This document shows, in pieces, positions 33,094 through 42,449 of a DNA stretch of 54,926 nt. The notes below the pieces were generated by a model. The model was not told the DNA's origin. It did not search any database and saw only the letters and a list, made by a program, of their open reading frames with translations. This DNA comes from an uncultured Lentisphaeria bacterium. Lineage in GTDB: Bacteria > Verrucomicrobiota > Lentisphaeria > Victivallales > UBA1829. The translations under genes and the position numbers were made by a program. Position 1 is the stretch's first letter; every line of letters starts with the position of its first letter. Where the stretch lies: contig CASDPB010000084.1 in NCBI GenBank assembly GCA_949282305.1, positions 1 through 54,926 on the forward strand. Direction: 5' to 3'.

Positions 33094-34410
33094 ATGGCTC
33101 TTGACTCATTGCTCAAAGCTGTCCAGCTTGACTGGAAGGACACGGAACCCTGCGCCCGCAAAGCGGAAATCAAATTCCCGCAGGAAGCAGTAGCCGAAGC
33201 TTTCAACGATGCTTCCAGGGAAGCTGCCAAACATGCACAGGTTCCCGGTTTCCGTAAAGGCAAGGCGCCGATCTCCATGATTAAGGCAAGATACAAGGAT
33301 TACATTGCGGATGATGTCACCAAGATGCTTCAGCAGGCGGCTTTCTCCAAAGTGACCGGTGACGAGTCCGTCGATATTGTCGCTTTCGGCGCAATGGACG
33401 CCAAGGAAGCGCCCGCCGCGGACAAGGAATACGCGTTTACGCTGGATGTGGAGGTCGCTCCCGAGTTCAAGATGCCGGAATACAAAGGCGTCGCGGTCAA
33501 GCTCGAAAAGGGGGAGACTCTGGAGAAGCATATTGAAAACCGCATGAAATATCTCAAGGACCTTTATGCTGATTATGTGACCATTGAAGAGCCCGCGCAG
33601 AAGGGCGATATGCTGAAAGTCTCCTATGAGTCCGATTTCGTTCTTCCCGAAAAGGCGCCCGCTTCTCTTCAGAGAGCCGTCAAGTCTGAGGAAAGCTGGA
33701 TCTGGCTTTCCGAGCCGGAACAGATTCCCGGAGTACTTGCCGCTCTGACCGGGGCAAAGAAAGACGGGGAATACACCTTCAAGGCGGAGTTCCCCGCTGA
33801 CTGGCGTGAAAAGGATCTTCAGGGCAAGACAGTGAATTACAAGGTCAAAGTTCTTGAAGCACAGCGCCGCGTTCCGGTGGAGGACGACGCCAAGCTGGCT
33901 GAGAAGCTCGGCATGGAGAACGTCGAAAAGATGAATGAGGAGATCCGGAAGACTGCCGAACGCGAACTGGAGCAGATCCGCAAGGAGGAAATCAAGTCGA
34001 AAGTTGCGGAAACCGTCGTCGGCATGGTCGAGGATTTCCCGCTCCCGAAGGGAATTCTTGCATCCACCTCCCAGCGCGAGTTCTCGCGGATCGCGGAGCG
34101 TCTTGTCCGCAGTGAAGCCGATATTGAAGCGTTCAAGAAAGACAAGGACAAACACGTCGAGGAAGCCAAGGCGGAAGCCGGAAAATATCTGAAGAAGTTC
34201 TTCATCCTCCGCAAGATCGCCAGAACCGAAAAAATCACGGTGGAGGATGCGGAAGTCGATACCCAGATCCGCAATATGAGCGCTTATCTCGGCTACAAGG
34301 AGAAGGATGTCCGCAAGATGTTGAGCGACAACGGCGGATATGGTGAAATCCAGGCTGACATCCTGATGGGCAAAGTGATTGACTTCATCGCTTCCCAGGC
34401 AAAGGCCTGA
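33094..34410 (+). CDS. tig: trigger factor
   Basis: Ribosome-bound chaperone and peptidyl-prolyl isomerase, 438 residues. The ribosome-docking signature VPGFRKGKAPISMIKARY is at about 49-66. The middle is a divergent FKBP-like domain, and the C-terminal arms are charged and helical (KMNEEIRKTAERELEQIRKE, LVRSEADIEAFKKDKDKHVE). ATG 33094 follows AAGGTG. It heads the classic tig-clpP-clpX order, which links folding of new chains with Clp proteolysis. Confidence 0.93.
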   Translation: MALDSLLKAVQLDWKDTEPCARKAEIKFPQEAVAEAFNDASREAAKHAQVPGFRKGKAPISMIKARYKDYIADDVTKMLQQAAFSKVTGDESVDIVAFGAMDAKEAPAADKEYAFTLDVEVAPEFKMPEYKGVAVKLEKGETLEKHIENRMKYLKDLYADYVTIEEPAQKGDMLKVSYESDFVLPEKAPASLQRAVKSEESWIWLSEPEQIPGVLAALTGAKKDGEYTFKAEFPADWREKDLQGKTVNYKVKVLEAQRRVPVEDDAKLAEKLGMENVEKMNEEIRKTAERELEQIRKEEIKSKVAETVVGMVEDFPLPKGILASTSQREFSRIAERLVRSEADIEAFKKDKDKHVEEAKAEAGKYLKKFFILRKIARTEKITVEDAEVDTQIRNMSAYLGYKEKDVRKMLSDNGGYGEIQADILMGKVIDFIASQAKA

Positions 34411-34446
34411 GCCGTCATTTCTGATTAAACTCTGAAAGGAACAATT

Positions 34447-35061
34447 ATGGCACGCAATTCAATGACAATTCCGATGGTTGTGGAACAGACCGGAAACGGC
34501 GAACGCGGTTATGATATTTACTCCCGCCTGTTGAAGGACAGAATCGTTCTGCTCGGAACGCCGATCGACGATTCCATTGCAAATCTGGTAATTGCCGAAC
34601 TGCTGTTCCTTCAGAGCGAAGACCCGAAGAAGGACATTGACATGTATATCTGTTCGCCCGGCGGGAGCGTGACCGCCGGACTGGCGATTTACGATGTGAT
34701 GCAGATGCTTTCCTGCGATGTCAAGACCTACTGCGTCGGACAGGCAGCCAGCATGGGAGCCGTTCTGCTGAGCGCCGGGGCTCCCGGAAAGCGTTATGCG
34801 CTGCCGAACGCCCGGATCATGATCCATTCCGTGTCCAGCGGAACGGAAGGAAAGGTCGAGGACATGAAGCTGGCTGTCCGGGAGGCGAACCGTCTGAATG
34901 ACATTCTGGCGGAAATTCTTGCCGCCACCACGGGCAATCCGCTGAAAAAGGTCAAGACCGATATGGAGCGCGACTTCTTCATGTCTGCGGAGGAAGCGAG
35001 GAAATACGGTCTTGTGGACCAGATTCTTCCGCATCGCATCCGTGAAAAAACCGCGAAATAA
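34447..35061 (+). CDS. clpP: ATP-dependent Clp protease proteolytic subunit
   Basis: Serine peptidase of 204 residues that assembles as two stacked heptamers under ClpX. The catalytic triad reads S102 ([11 protein letters not shown]), H127 ([11 protein letters not shown]) and D172 ([10 protein letters not shown]). The usual MIHQP after the His is MIHSV here, a mild deviation. [14 protein letters not shown] and the C-terminal [11 protein letters not shown] are standard. ATG 34447 follows AAAGGAAC, 36 bp after tig; clpX starts 23 bp downstream. Confidence 0.96.
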   Translation: MARNSMTIPMVVEQTGNGERGYDIYSRLLKDRIVLLGTPIDDSIANLVIAELLFLQSEDPKKDIDMYICSPGGSVTAGLAIYDVMQMLSCDVKTYCVGQAASMGAVLLSAGAPGKRYALPNARIMIHSVSSGTEGKVEDMKLAVREANRLNDILAEILAATTGNPLKKVKTDMERDFFMSAEEARKYGLVDQILPHRIREKTAK

Positions 35062-35084
35062 AGATTGGGGAAAGGTGGTTTTTC

Positions 35085-36377
35085 ATGGCGAATAATCGCG
35101 AAGATGAAATGAAATGCGCATTTTGCGGACGGCGCGGTTTCACCCCGGAGGTCGGTCCGCTGGTGATCGGACCGCGCGGTGCAAATATCTGCAAGGATTG
35201 CGTCGCAGAGTGCGAACGTCTGTTCGGTCTTGAAGAGGAGCGGACGAAAAAAAATGCGAAGGATGCTCTTCAGGAGCAGGCGCGGAAACCGCTGCCGAAA
35301 CCTGCCGAAATCAAGGCGGAACTGGATAAATATATTGTCGGGCAGGAGGATGCGAAAAAGATTCTTTCTGTCGCGGTTCACAATCATTACAAGCGTCTTT
35401 TCCAGACGAACGGAAATGAAATGGCGAAGGCGTTCGAAGACGTCGAGATTGAAAAGAGCAATGTGCTCCTGATCGGTCCGACCGGTTCCGGAAAGACCTT
35501 GATTGCCAAGACCCTGGCGCGTCTTCTGGATGTCCCGTTCTGCATTACCGACGCAACCACACTGACGGAAGCCGGTTATGTCGGCGAGGATGTGGAGAAC
35601 ATCATTCTGCGTCTTCTCCAGGCGGCGGACAACAATGTGGAACGTGCCCAGATCGGCATTATCTATGTGGATGAAATCGACAAGATCGCCAAGAAAGGCG
35701 AAAATGTGTCGATTACGCGCGATGTTTCCGGGGAGGGGGTTCAGCAGGCGCTTTTGAAAATTCTCGAAGGCACCGTTGCGAACATTCCCCCGAAAGGCGG
35801 GCGCAAGCATCCTCAGCAGGAATATATTCCGGTCAATACCACAAACATCCTGTTCATCTGCGGCGGTGCGTTTGTCGGTCTTGACAAGATGGTTCAGCGG
35901 CGTATCGGCCGCCATGTGCTCGGCTTTGCCGCCGACCGCAGGGAGATTGAGGAAAACCGTCAGCTGGAGTCCAGTCAGGTGTTGAAAGCCGTCGAACCGG
36001 AGGATCTGGTGAAATACGGTCTGATTCCCGAGTTTATCGGCCGTCTCCCGGTCATTACGAGCCTGGAGCTCCTGACGAAAGAGGATCTGGTGAAGATTCT
36101 GGTCGAGCCGAAGAATTCCATTACGAGGCAGTATGAAAAACTGCTTGCAATCGAAGGAGTCAAGCTCACCTTTGAGAAAGCCGCTCTGGAAGCACTGGCG
36201 CAGAAGGCCTTTGAAAAGGGAACGGGAGCGCGCGGACTGCGGGCGATCATCGAACAGATGATGGTGGATATTATGTTTGAACTGCCTTCCCGGACGGATG
36301 TTGCCGAGTGCATCATTACCGCCGACACTGTGGAAAGTGGTGTTCCGGTTCTGAAAAAAGTGAAGGCGAAGAAGTAA
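35085..36377 (+). CDS. clpX: ATP-dependent Clp protease ATP-binding subunit
   Basis: AAA+ unfoldase of 430 residues that feeds substrates to ClpP. The N-terminal zinc-binding domain has C11, C14 (CAFC), C36 and C39 (CKDC). Walker A is GPTGSGKT (131-138) and Walker B is [29 protein letters not shown] is the ClpX-specific loop, and [10 protein letters not shown] and [13 protein letters not shown] follow as expected. ATG 35085 follows GGGGAAAGG. A terminator ends the tig-clpP-clpX unit. Confidence 0.97.
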   Translation: MANNREDEMKCAFCGRRGFTPEVGPLVIGPRGANICKDCVAECERLFGLEEERTKKNAKDALQEQARKPLPKPAEIKAELDKYIVGQEDAKKILSVAVHNHYKRLFQTNGNEMAKAFEDVEIEKSNVLLIGPTGSGKTLIAKTLARLLDVPFCITDATTLTEAGYVGEDVENIILRLLQAADNNVERAQIGIIYVDEIDKIAKKGENVSITRDVSGEGVQQALLKILEGTVANIPPKGGRKHPQQEYIPVNTTNILFICGGAFVGLDKMVQRRIGRHVLGFAADRREIEENRQLESSQVLKAVEPEDLVKYGLIPEFIGRLPVITSLELLTKEDLVKILVEPKNSITRQYEKLLAIEGVKLTFEKAALEALAQKAFEKGTGARGLRAIIEQMMVDIMFELPSRTDVAECIITADTVESGVPVLKKVKAKK

Positions 36378-36400
36378 CCGGATTTATTGCTTTGAATTTT

Positions 36401-36434
36401 ATCCCCGCATGTGAAAACATCCGGGGATTTTTTT
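36401..36434 (+). terminator. rho-independent terminator after clpX
   Basis: ATCCCCG (36401-36407) pairs with CGGGGAT (36422-36428) with further pairing of CATGT and ACAT around a GAAA-type loop, followed by a run of T. Confidence 0.85.
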
Positions 36435-36623
36435 TGGTTCAATTCTGTCGAGGTCTGAGATGGAACAGGAAGCGTGGTAATCTGATCTCGGCAAGGGTAA
36501 ACAGGCAACTGCAAGGGTTTCAAGTTCAGGAACAGCACGTTTTCCGACAACAGCCATGACTTCAGAGGCATGAGCCGGAAACATCGGCGGGGCGGGAAGG
36601 CATCCAGAAGGGAGCGGAGACCG

Positions 36624-37874
36624 TCACACGCGAGCGTAGAGACATTTCAGATAGTGGGATTCTTTGAACAGTGCCGGATGATCCGGCGCTTCAGCGCGGC
36701 GGTCGAATTCCTTCAGCGGGCGTCCGGCATTTGCCGCGGTCTGATGCACCACCTCAAATAATTCATCCGCGCCGATCCGGCTTGAGCAGGAGGCAAAAAC
36801 AAGAATTCCGTTCTTTCTGAGCAGTTTTACCGCTGCGGCGGCGAGGCGCGAATAGGATTTCATCGCCTGTCCGCGCTCCGCGAGGGATTTGGCAAAGGAG
36901 GGGGGATCGACGATCACGATCTGAAACCGTTCTCCGGCTTTTTCCAGTTCACTCATGGCATGAAACGCATCGTCTGCGATTCCGCGGTGCCGGCATTTTG
37001 CGATATTTGCAATGTCTCCGTTCAAGGCAAAATTGTGAGCGGATGCCGCAATCGCGTGTTTGTTGAAATCAATGTCCGTGACCCTGTGCGCTCCGTTTTT
37101 TGCCGCATAGAGCGAGAATCCGCCGGAATAGGAGAACACGTTCAGGACGGAATCGGCTCCTGCCGCCAGCTCCCCGACCTTCGCACGGTTTTCCCGCTGG
37201 TCAAGGAAAAAGCCGGTCTTCTGACCGCATTTGACATCCGCTTCAAATTTGAGTCCATTTTCCAGAAAGACGACCTGTCCGTTCCATTCGGGGGCAGCGG
37301 AAAACAACATGCCGTCTTCCAGATTGTGACGGATTCCGGCACTCATTGCGGATACTTCACGTGAAAAGCGCAGAGAGAGCCGTTTCAGTTCGGCATACTG
37401 CGCAAACAATGCGTCCGTAACATCTCCGAGATGCGGGATAAAGGACGCGGTATAGACTTTCAGGACAAGCACGTCTGCATATTTGTCCGCAACGAGTCCC
37501 GGAAAACCGTCCGATTCGCCGTTGATGAGACGGTATGCGTTGGTTTCGGGTCCGAACAGACCGTTTCTGCGCTCGGCGGACCGTTTCACGAGCAGACGGA
37601 ACAGCTCCGGTCCGATCACCTCTTTCGAGGCTCCGAACGTCAGCAGACGGACACGCACGCCGGAGTGAGGATCGACCAGGCCCGCGGCAGCAATTTTCTT
37701 CCTGTCGTAGATGATTGCGACATCTCCCGGTTCCGCTTCCGCGGAGATTTTTTCAATGGAGTCTTCAAAAATCCAGGGATGTTTCCTGCGAACAGTCTGA
37801 AGCCCTTTGCCGGAAAGCCGAACCGCTATCCACCTTGAGGTGCCGCCGCGCGGCAGTGTGAAGTCCGTGCTCAT
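36624..37874 (-). CDS. RlmI/RlmK-type class I SAM-dependent rRNA methyltransferase
   Basis: A 416-residue protein with an N-terminal PUA-like domain (LQTVRRKHPWIFEDSIEKIS) and a C-terminal Rossmann methyltransferase. TGFFLDQRENRAKV, VLNVFSYSGGFSLYAAKNGA (SAM loop), VTDIDFNKHAI and IVIVDPPSFAKS (the DPPSF motif of amino or cytosine C5 methylation) are typical of RlmI, which makes 23S rRNA m5C1962. The exact target cannot be read. A pair with proC upstream, whose stop is 12 bp before this start; no clear ribosome site, suggesting coupling. Confidence 0.88.
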   Translation of the reverse strand: MSTDFTLPRGGTSRWIAVRLSGKGLQTVRRKHPWIFEDSIEKISAEAEPGDVAIIYDRKKIAAAGLVDPHSGVRVRLLTFGASKEVIGPELFRLLVKRSAERRNGLFGPETNAYRLINGESDGFPGLVADKYADVLVLKVYTASFIPHLGDVTDALFAQYAELKRLSLRFSREVSAMSAGIRHNLEDGMLFSAAPEWNGQVVFLENGLKFEADVKCGQKTGFFLDQRENRAKVGELAAGADSVLNVFSYSGGFSLYAAKNGAHRVTDIDFNKHAIAASAHNFALNGDIANIAKCRHRGIADDAFHAMSELEKAGERFQIVIVDPPSFAKSLAERGQAMKSYSRLAAAAVKLLRKNGILVFASCSSRIGADELFEVVHQTAANAGRPLKEFDRRAEAPDHPALFKESHYLKCLYARV

Positions 37875-37886
37875 CGGGAAAAACGT

Positions 37887-38696
37887 TTACTGTCTGCCGA
37901 GTTCCGCGGAACGTTCCGCCGCTGCAATGACAGCCTTCATCACGATACTCCGGAAAGCTCCTTCATCCAGCGCCGCGACGCCGCGTGCCGTGGTTCCTCC
38001 GGGAGAGATGACCGCATCACGCAGAACCGCAGGATGATCTTTGCCGCGTTTCAGCACCATCATGGCGCTTCCGAAGACAGTCTGCGCCGCAAGTTCCATT
38101 GCGGCATCGCGCGGAAGTCCCGCATAGACTCCGCCGTCCGCAAGCGCCATGATGAATTCAAATACATATGCGGGCCCGCTTCCGCTGAGTCCTGTGACCG
38201 CATCGAGCATGGACTCCGGCATTCTGCGGCAGAGTCCGAATGAGGAGAGAATCTCTTCCGCTTTTTTCAGATCGTCTTCCGTCGCTCCTGGCGCTCCGCA
38301 GAAACAGCTCATGCCTTCCCCGACAAGAGCGGGCGTATTCGGCATGACCCGTATGACCCGTTCCAGTCCTCCGGAGAGTTCGGTCAGTTTGCTGATGGAG
38401 AGTCCCGCCGCAATGGAGATCAGCAGTTTTCCTCCGAGATAATCGCGCGCCTCGTCAAACGCGGCTTTCGCATACTGGGGTTTGACTGCGAACAGCACGA
38501 TTCCGGCATCTTTCAGCGCCTCCTTCATTGTTGCAGTGCAGACTGCTCCCGTCAGTTCCGCAAATTTTTCCGCCGCTTCCGGGGAGGGGTCGTATGCGCA
38601 CAGCTGCGCAGGGGAAATTCCTCTGCCTACAAGTCCAAAGGCGATTGCGCCTGCCATTTTGCCTGCGCCGATAAATGCGATTCTGTCATTCAGCAT
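37887..38696 (-). CDS. proC: pyrroline-5-carboxylate reductase
   Basis: Last enzyme of proline synthesis, reducing pyrroline-5-carboxylate with NAD(P)H. About 269 residues. The N-terminal Rossmann motif is IAFIGAGKMAGAIAFGLVGR. RVMPNTPALVGEGMSCFCGA and the C-terminal LSGSGPAYVFEFIMALADGG, then DAVISPGGTTARGVAALDEG, are the signature regions. ATG 38696 follows GGAGACTTGAC; an in-frame ATG at 38759 has no ribosome site. Divergent from rsmB. Confidence 0.95.
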   Translation of the reverse strand: MLNDRIAFIGAGKMAGAIAFGLVGRGISPAQLCAYDPSPEAAEKFAELTGAVCTATMKEALKDAGIVLFAVKPQYAKAAFDEARDYLGGKLLISIAAGLSISKLTELSGGLERVIRVMPNTPALVGEGMSCFCGAPGATEDDLKKAEEILSSFGLCRRMPESMLDAVTGLSGSGPAYVFEFIMALADGGVYAGLPRDAAMELAAQTVFGSAMMVLKRGKDHPAVLRDAVISPGGTTARGVAALDEGAFRSIVMKAVIAAAERSAELGRQ

Positions 38697-38845
38697 GTCA
38701 AGTCTCCGTTGTTTTTCGGATATGCGGGAATCTTTGCCCGTTTTTCCGTCATGGGGCATAATATATCATAAATATTGATTTTGTTAATGAAAAAAGATGA
38801 AAAATCATGTTTTATGCGCTATTTTACCGGGGAAAGAAAGGTTGT

Positions 38846-40108
38846 ATGATGATAAAACGAAATTCTGTCTCTGAAAAAATACTGGAACGCGGCGCGGAAT
38901 CCCTGAAAGACTGGGAAAGCGGGAATGCGACTCTGGATGACTGCCTGGAACAGCTGCGCAATGAAAACGGGTGCGAGAAATCCGCGGTGGCGTCGCTTCT
39001 TTTTGAATACTTCCGCCATAAGGGATTCATTGATTCCCTGATCCGGAAGCACGCGCGCAGGGGGAATGTGAAACCGGAAATGCGCGTGATTGTCGCATGC
39101 ACACTGACACAGGCATTGTTTCAGACGGGGATCGTACCGCAATCGGCAGTGAATATTGCGGTCGATTACGTGAAGCGGCGCTATGGGCACGGTCCCGGCG
39201 CTTTTGTCAATGCGATCATGCGTTCCATTCTTTCTTCGAGAGACGTGAAGAATGTTCCCGCAGTGTCCTTTCCCGAAGCTCTGCGGGAAAAATGGCTGAA
39301 ACAGTTCGGCAGGGAGACCACGGCGCAGATTCTTTCTTTCTACGCTTCCAATCCGCCGCCAGCCTTCCGGGTGCGCGGGGAGGGGATTCCGGAAAGCACG
39401 TTAGCCGAGCTGAAGTGTTCGCGGATTGTTTCCGATGAACTGCCGTCCGTTTTCCGTTTTTACCAGACCGCAGACACCGGTGCGTTTTTCCGGCAGAACT
39501 GGCTGGAAAAGGGACTGGTCTATGTGCAGGATCCCGCGACTTCGCTGGCGCTCTCGCTTCTGGAGGGGGAGGTGTCGGGGCGCGTCCTGGACGCCTGCGC
39601 GGCGCCCGGCGGAAAAACAATCATGCTGTCGGATCTTGCGGGGGAACGCGACCTGAAGCTGACCGCGGCGGATCGTTCACCCCAGCGTCTGCGGCAGTTG
39701 AGCGTGAATCTGAAACGTGCCGGAGTCCGTGCCCGTACCGTGCAGGCTTCGGCACAGGAGAACCCGTTTTCCCGGGAGTCGTTCGATCTGATTCTGGCGG
39801 ATGTCCCGTGCAGCAACAGCGGCGTAATCCGGCGGCGGCCGGACGCTCCATGGCGGTATCAGGGAAAACGCATTGCGGAACTGACTTTGCTCCAGGCGGA
39901 CATCCTGAACTCGCTTTCCGGACTGGTGCGTCCCGGCGGGCGTCTGCTTTATTCCACATGCAGCATTGAGCCGGAAGAGAATGCGCAGCAGGTCGAGAAT
40001 TTTCTTGCGCTTCATCCCGAATTCACCTTGAAGCGGCAGGCGCTTTTTCTGCCGTCGGAAATTCATGACGGCGCTTTCGGGGCTCTGCTTGTGAAACATA
40101 CCGGGTGA
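38846..40108 (+). CDS. rsmB: 16S rRNA (cytosine-C5) methyltransferase, RsmB family
   Basis: About 420 residues. The N-terminal 130 are a NusB-like RNA-binding fold (PQSAVNIAVDYVKRRYGHGP, GAFVNAIMRSIL). The C-terminal Rossmann domain has LDACAAPGGKTIMLSDLA (SAM binding), the DVPCSNSGVIRRRPD motif IV and LLYSTCSIEPEENAQQV motif VI. The two cysteines (PCS and TCS) are the catalytic pair of m5C enzymes. ATG 38846 follows GAAAGG; an ATG three bases on is equivalent. In rsmB of other bacteria the target is C967 of 16S rRNA. Confidence 0.9.
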   Translation: MMIKRNSVSEKILERGAESLKDWESGNATLDDCLEQLRNENGCEKSAVASLLFEYFRHKGFIDSLIRKHARRGNVKPEMRVIVACTLTQALFQTGIVPQSAVNIAVDYVKRRYGHGPGAFVNAIMRSILSSRDVKNVPAVSFPEALREKWLKQFGRETTAQILSFYASNPPPAFRVRGEGIPESTLAELKCSRIVSDELPSVFRFYQTADTGAFFRQNWLEKGLVYVQDPATSLALSLLEGEVSGRVLDACAAPGGKTIMLSDLAGERDLKLTAADRSPQRLRQLSVNLKRAGVRARTVQASAQENPFSRESFDLILADVPCSNSGVIRRRPDAPWRYQGKRIAELTLLQADILNSLSGLVRPGGRLLYSTCSIEPEENAQQVENFLALHPEFTLKRQALFLPSEIHDGAFGALLVKHTG

Positions 40109-40139
40109 TTGAAGATTCCGGAATTTTTGTCCCGGTCTG

Positions 40140-40167
40140 TTGCAACCGCGTGATCTGACTGTATATT
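40140..40167 (+). promoter_or_regulatory. promoter of xerD
   Basis: TTGCAA (40140-40145) and TATATT (40162-40167) are 16 bp apart, giving a leader of about 80 nt to the ATG at 40254. Confidence 0.5.
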
Positions 40168-40253
40168 ATAACGGTTCGGCTTGGATGCGCGCCGTGCTTT
40201 TCAGAGTTTTGTCACAGGATATGATATTTTGGGAGTGATACTGGTTTTTATCT

Positions 40254-41147
40254 ATGGAACGTGCCTTGGAACATTTTATCGGCTATCTCTCCCTTGAACG
40301 CGGCCTCGTCAAAAATTCAGTGCTCGCATACCGGTCCGATCTTTCCGATTTCATTGCATATCTGAAAGCGCATTCCGTCGATTCCTATATGGCGGTGACG
40401 CGCGACGACATCATTGACTACCTTGCCGACTGCAAAGAGCGCGGGATGGAGGTTACGACGCTTGCCAGGCGTCTTGTCGCGATCAAGGTCTTTTTCCGCT
40501 ATCTGTTTCAGGAACGCATTGTCGGCGCCGATATTACGGACGTCATGGATTCCCCGAAGCTGTGGCGCATCCTGCCTGAATTTATGTCGACTGCCGAGGT
40601 TGACGCCTTTCTGAATGCCTTTTCCGCCAATTCCAAAGACCCGCTGACACTGCGCAACCGCTGCATTCTGGAAATGATGTATGCCTGCGGACTGCGTGTT
40701 TCCGAAACTGCCGGGCTGAAGCTGGGCTCTCTGAACTTCGATGAAGATATTGTAAGGGTTTTCGGCAAAGGCTCCAAGGAACGGATTGTGCCGATGGGAC
40801 GGACTGCGGTCGGTATCCTGAAACGTTATCTGGAGAAATCGCGTCCCGAGCTGATCTCTTCTCCCGAGGAACCGATGCTGTTTGTCTCGAACCGCGGCAA
40901 ACCCCTGAACCGGGAGCGGATCTGGGCTGTCGTGAAGGACGCCGCAAAAATTGCCGGCATCAAAAAAAACATCCATCCGCATACGCTGCGGCATTCCTTT
41001 GCAAGCCATCTGCTGGAAAACGGCGCGGATTTGAGAATCATTCAGGAGATGCTGGGGCACGCGGACATCAGCACGACACAAATTTATACTCATGTGGATC
41101 AGCAGCGGCTCCTGTCCGTTTATAAGAAGTTCCATCCGCGGGCGTAG
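40254..41147 (+). CDS. xerD: site-specific tyrosine recombinase XerD
   Basis: Chromosome-dimer resolution recombinase of 297 residues. The catalytic set is complete: R148 (YACGLRVSE), K172 (GKGSKER), H243 and R246 (HPHTLRHSFASHLL), H269 (LGHADISTTQ) and Y278 (IYTHVD). The N-terminal SAM-like domain begins ALEHFIGYLSLERGLVKNSV. The ribosome site is weak (GGGAG is about 17 bp upstream). Size and order look like a resident XerC/D, not a phage integrase, and nothing around it suggests a mobile element. Confidence 0.93.
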   Translation: MERALEHFIGYLSLERGLVKNSVLAYRSDLSDFIAYLKAHSVDSYMAVTRDDIIDYLADCKERGMEVTTLARRLVAIKVFFRYLFQERIVGADITDVMDSPKLWRILPEFMSTAEVDAFLNAFSANSKDPLTLRNRCILEMMYACGLRVSETAGLKLGSLNFDEDIVRVFGKGSKERIVPMGRTAVGILKRYLEKSRPELISSPEEPMLFVSNRGKPLNRERIWAVVKDAAKIAGIKKNIHPHTLRHSFASHLLENGADLRIIQEMLGHADISTTQIYTHVDQQRLLSVYKKFHPRA

Positions 41148-41173
41148 CTGGAATAACAGTGGAGGACTCGGCT

Positions 41174-42253
41174 GTGAAAATGAAACGTGGAAAAATTCTG
41201 TTCGCACTGCTCCTGGGGAGTGTTCTGATTGCGGTTGCCCTCTTTCTCTTTGCCGGACATGGCAGGGTGGAGCGGGAGACGAGACGCTTTCCCGTCATGG
41301 GAACCGTGGCGAGCCTGGATCTTTATGACAACTCCCGCGACATGCTGAACCGGGCGGCGGATGACGCCCAGAACGAAATCCGCAGACTTGAGGCGATGTG
41401 CAATGTCCGCGATGAGAACAGTGAGCTTTCCCGTCTGAATGCAACCGCGTTCCAAAAGCCTTTCCGCTGTTCCGACGACCTTTGGGAAATTCTGCTGGCA
41501 GCCAGAAAATATTATGAGCTTTCGGAGGGCTCCTTTGATATTACGGTCAAACCCCTGATGAAGCTGTGGGGATTTTACAGCAGGCGCAGTTCGGTGCCGG
41601 AACAGAAGGAAATTGACGAGGCGATGAAACTGGTCGGTCTGAACAAAGTCATTTTTGACGACCGAAACAAGACGGTTCGTTTCACCGTGGACGGGATCGG
41701 GCTGGATCTCGGCGGCATAGCCAAGGGATATGCGCTGGACAAGGCGCGGAGGAAAGTGCTGAGACGCGGGGTCGATATTGGCATTCTGGACCTCGGCGGC
41801 AATCTGTTCTGCCTTCCGGAGCCGATCCCGGAGGTCGGGCGTGACCATTATCGTGTCGGGATCAGAAATCCGCTTGACAAAGACCGGATCATGACCGTGG
41901 TGCCGATGCTGGATTCCGTGATTGCCACGAGCGGCGACTATGAGCGCTACGTCGTCATCGACGGAAAACATTACACCCATATCATTGATGCGAAAACCGG
42001 TTATCCCGTTCAGAATATGCTGTCTGTTTCCGTGATTGCCTCAAAAGGGATTGATTCGGATGCGCTGTCCACCTCCGTTTTTCTGAAGGGCGCCCCTCTT
42101 GCGGAAAAAATCTGCGGGGAGAATCCCGGGATTCAGATTCTGATCGTCCGCAGGGATCCCGTGGAGCGGACGAAGATTCTGGTCGAGCGTTTCGGGGACA
42201 TTTGGGACAGAGATTTGAAAGTGGATTCCCCGAAGCAGTCCTTTGCAGAGTAG
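41174..42253 (+). CDS. apbE: FAD:protein FMN transferase (ApbE)
   Basis: Attaches FMN covalently to threonine residues of exported flavoproteins such as NqrB/C and RnfD/G. About 359 residues: one N-terminal helix (KILFALLLGSVLIAVALFLF) anchors it in the inner membrane, facing the periplasm. RFPVMGTVASLDLYD, FDITVKPLMKLWGF, GIGLDLGGIAKGYALDKARR and YTHIIDAKTGYPV are family motifs. I choose GTG 41174, eight bases after GGAGG (41161-41165); ATG 41180 is less well spaced and GTG 41159 precedes the ribosome site. It follows xerD by 26 bp; its target is not in the window. Confidence 0.92.
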   Translation: MKMKRGKILFALLLGSVLIAVALFLFAGHGRVERETRRFPVMGTVASLDLYDNSRDMLNRAADDAQNEIRRLEAMCNVRDENSELSRLNATAFQKPFRCSDDLWEILLAARKYYELSEGSFDITVKPLMKLWGFYSRRSSVPEQKEIDEAMKLVGLNKVIFDDRNKTVRFTVDGIGLDLGGIAKGYALDKARRKVLRRGVDIGILDLGGNLFCLPEPIPEVGRDHYRVGIRNPLDKDRIMTVVPMLDSVIATSGDYERYVVIDGKHYTHIIDAKTGYPVQNMLSVSVIASKGIDSDALSTSVFLKGAPLAEKICGENPGIQILIVRRDPVERTKILVERFGDIWDRDLKVDSPKQSFAE

Positions 42254-42449
42254 AGCAGGGCGGTGATTTTCGGCGATGTCATGGAGCCGGATTGAAGCCC
42301 GGTGAAATATTTTTTGCAGCGGATTCAGGAGTCAACGGCGGAAAATTCCGTTTGAGAAGAAGAAATCTGCGACAGGGGAAAAAGAATGTGCGCTTTTTTC
42401 CTGTCACAAGGCAGCAACCGGTTAACGGAAAGCGATGGAAGGAACGTAA

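Noticed and set aside
40254-41147. xerD as the integrase of a mobile element
   Set aside because: Size, motifs and the absence of element genes or attachment repeats fit the resident XerC/D recombinase.
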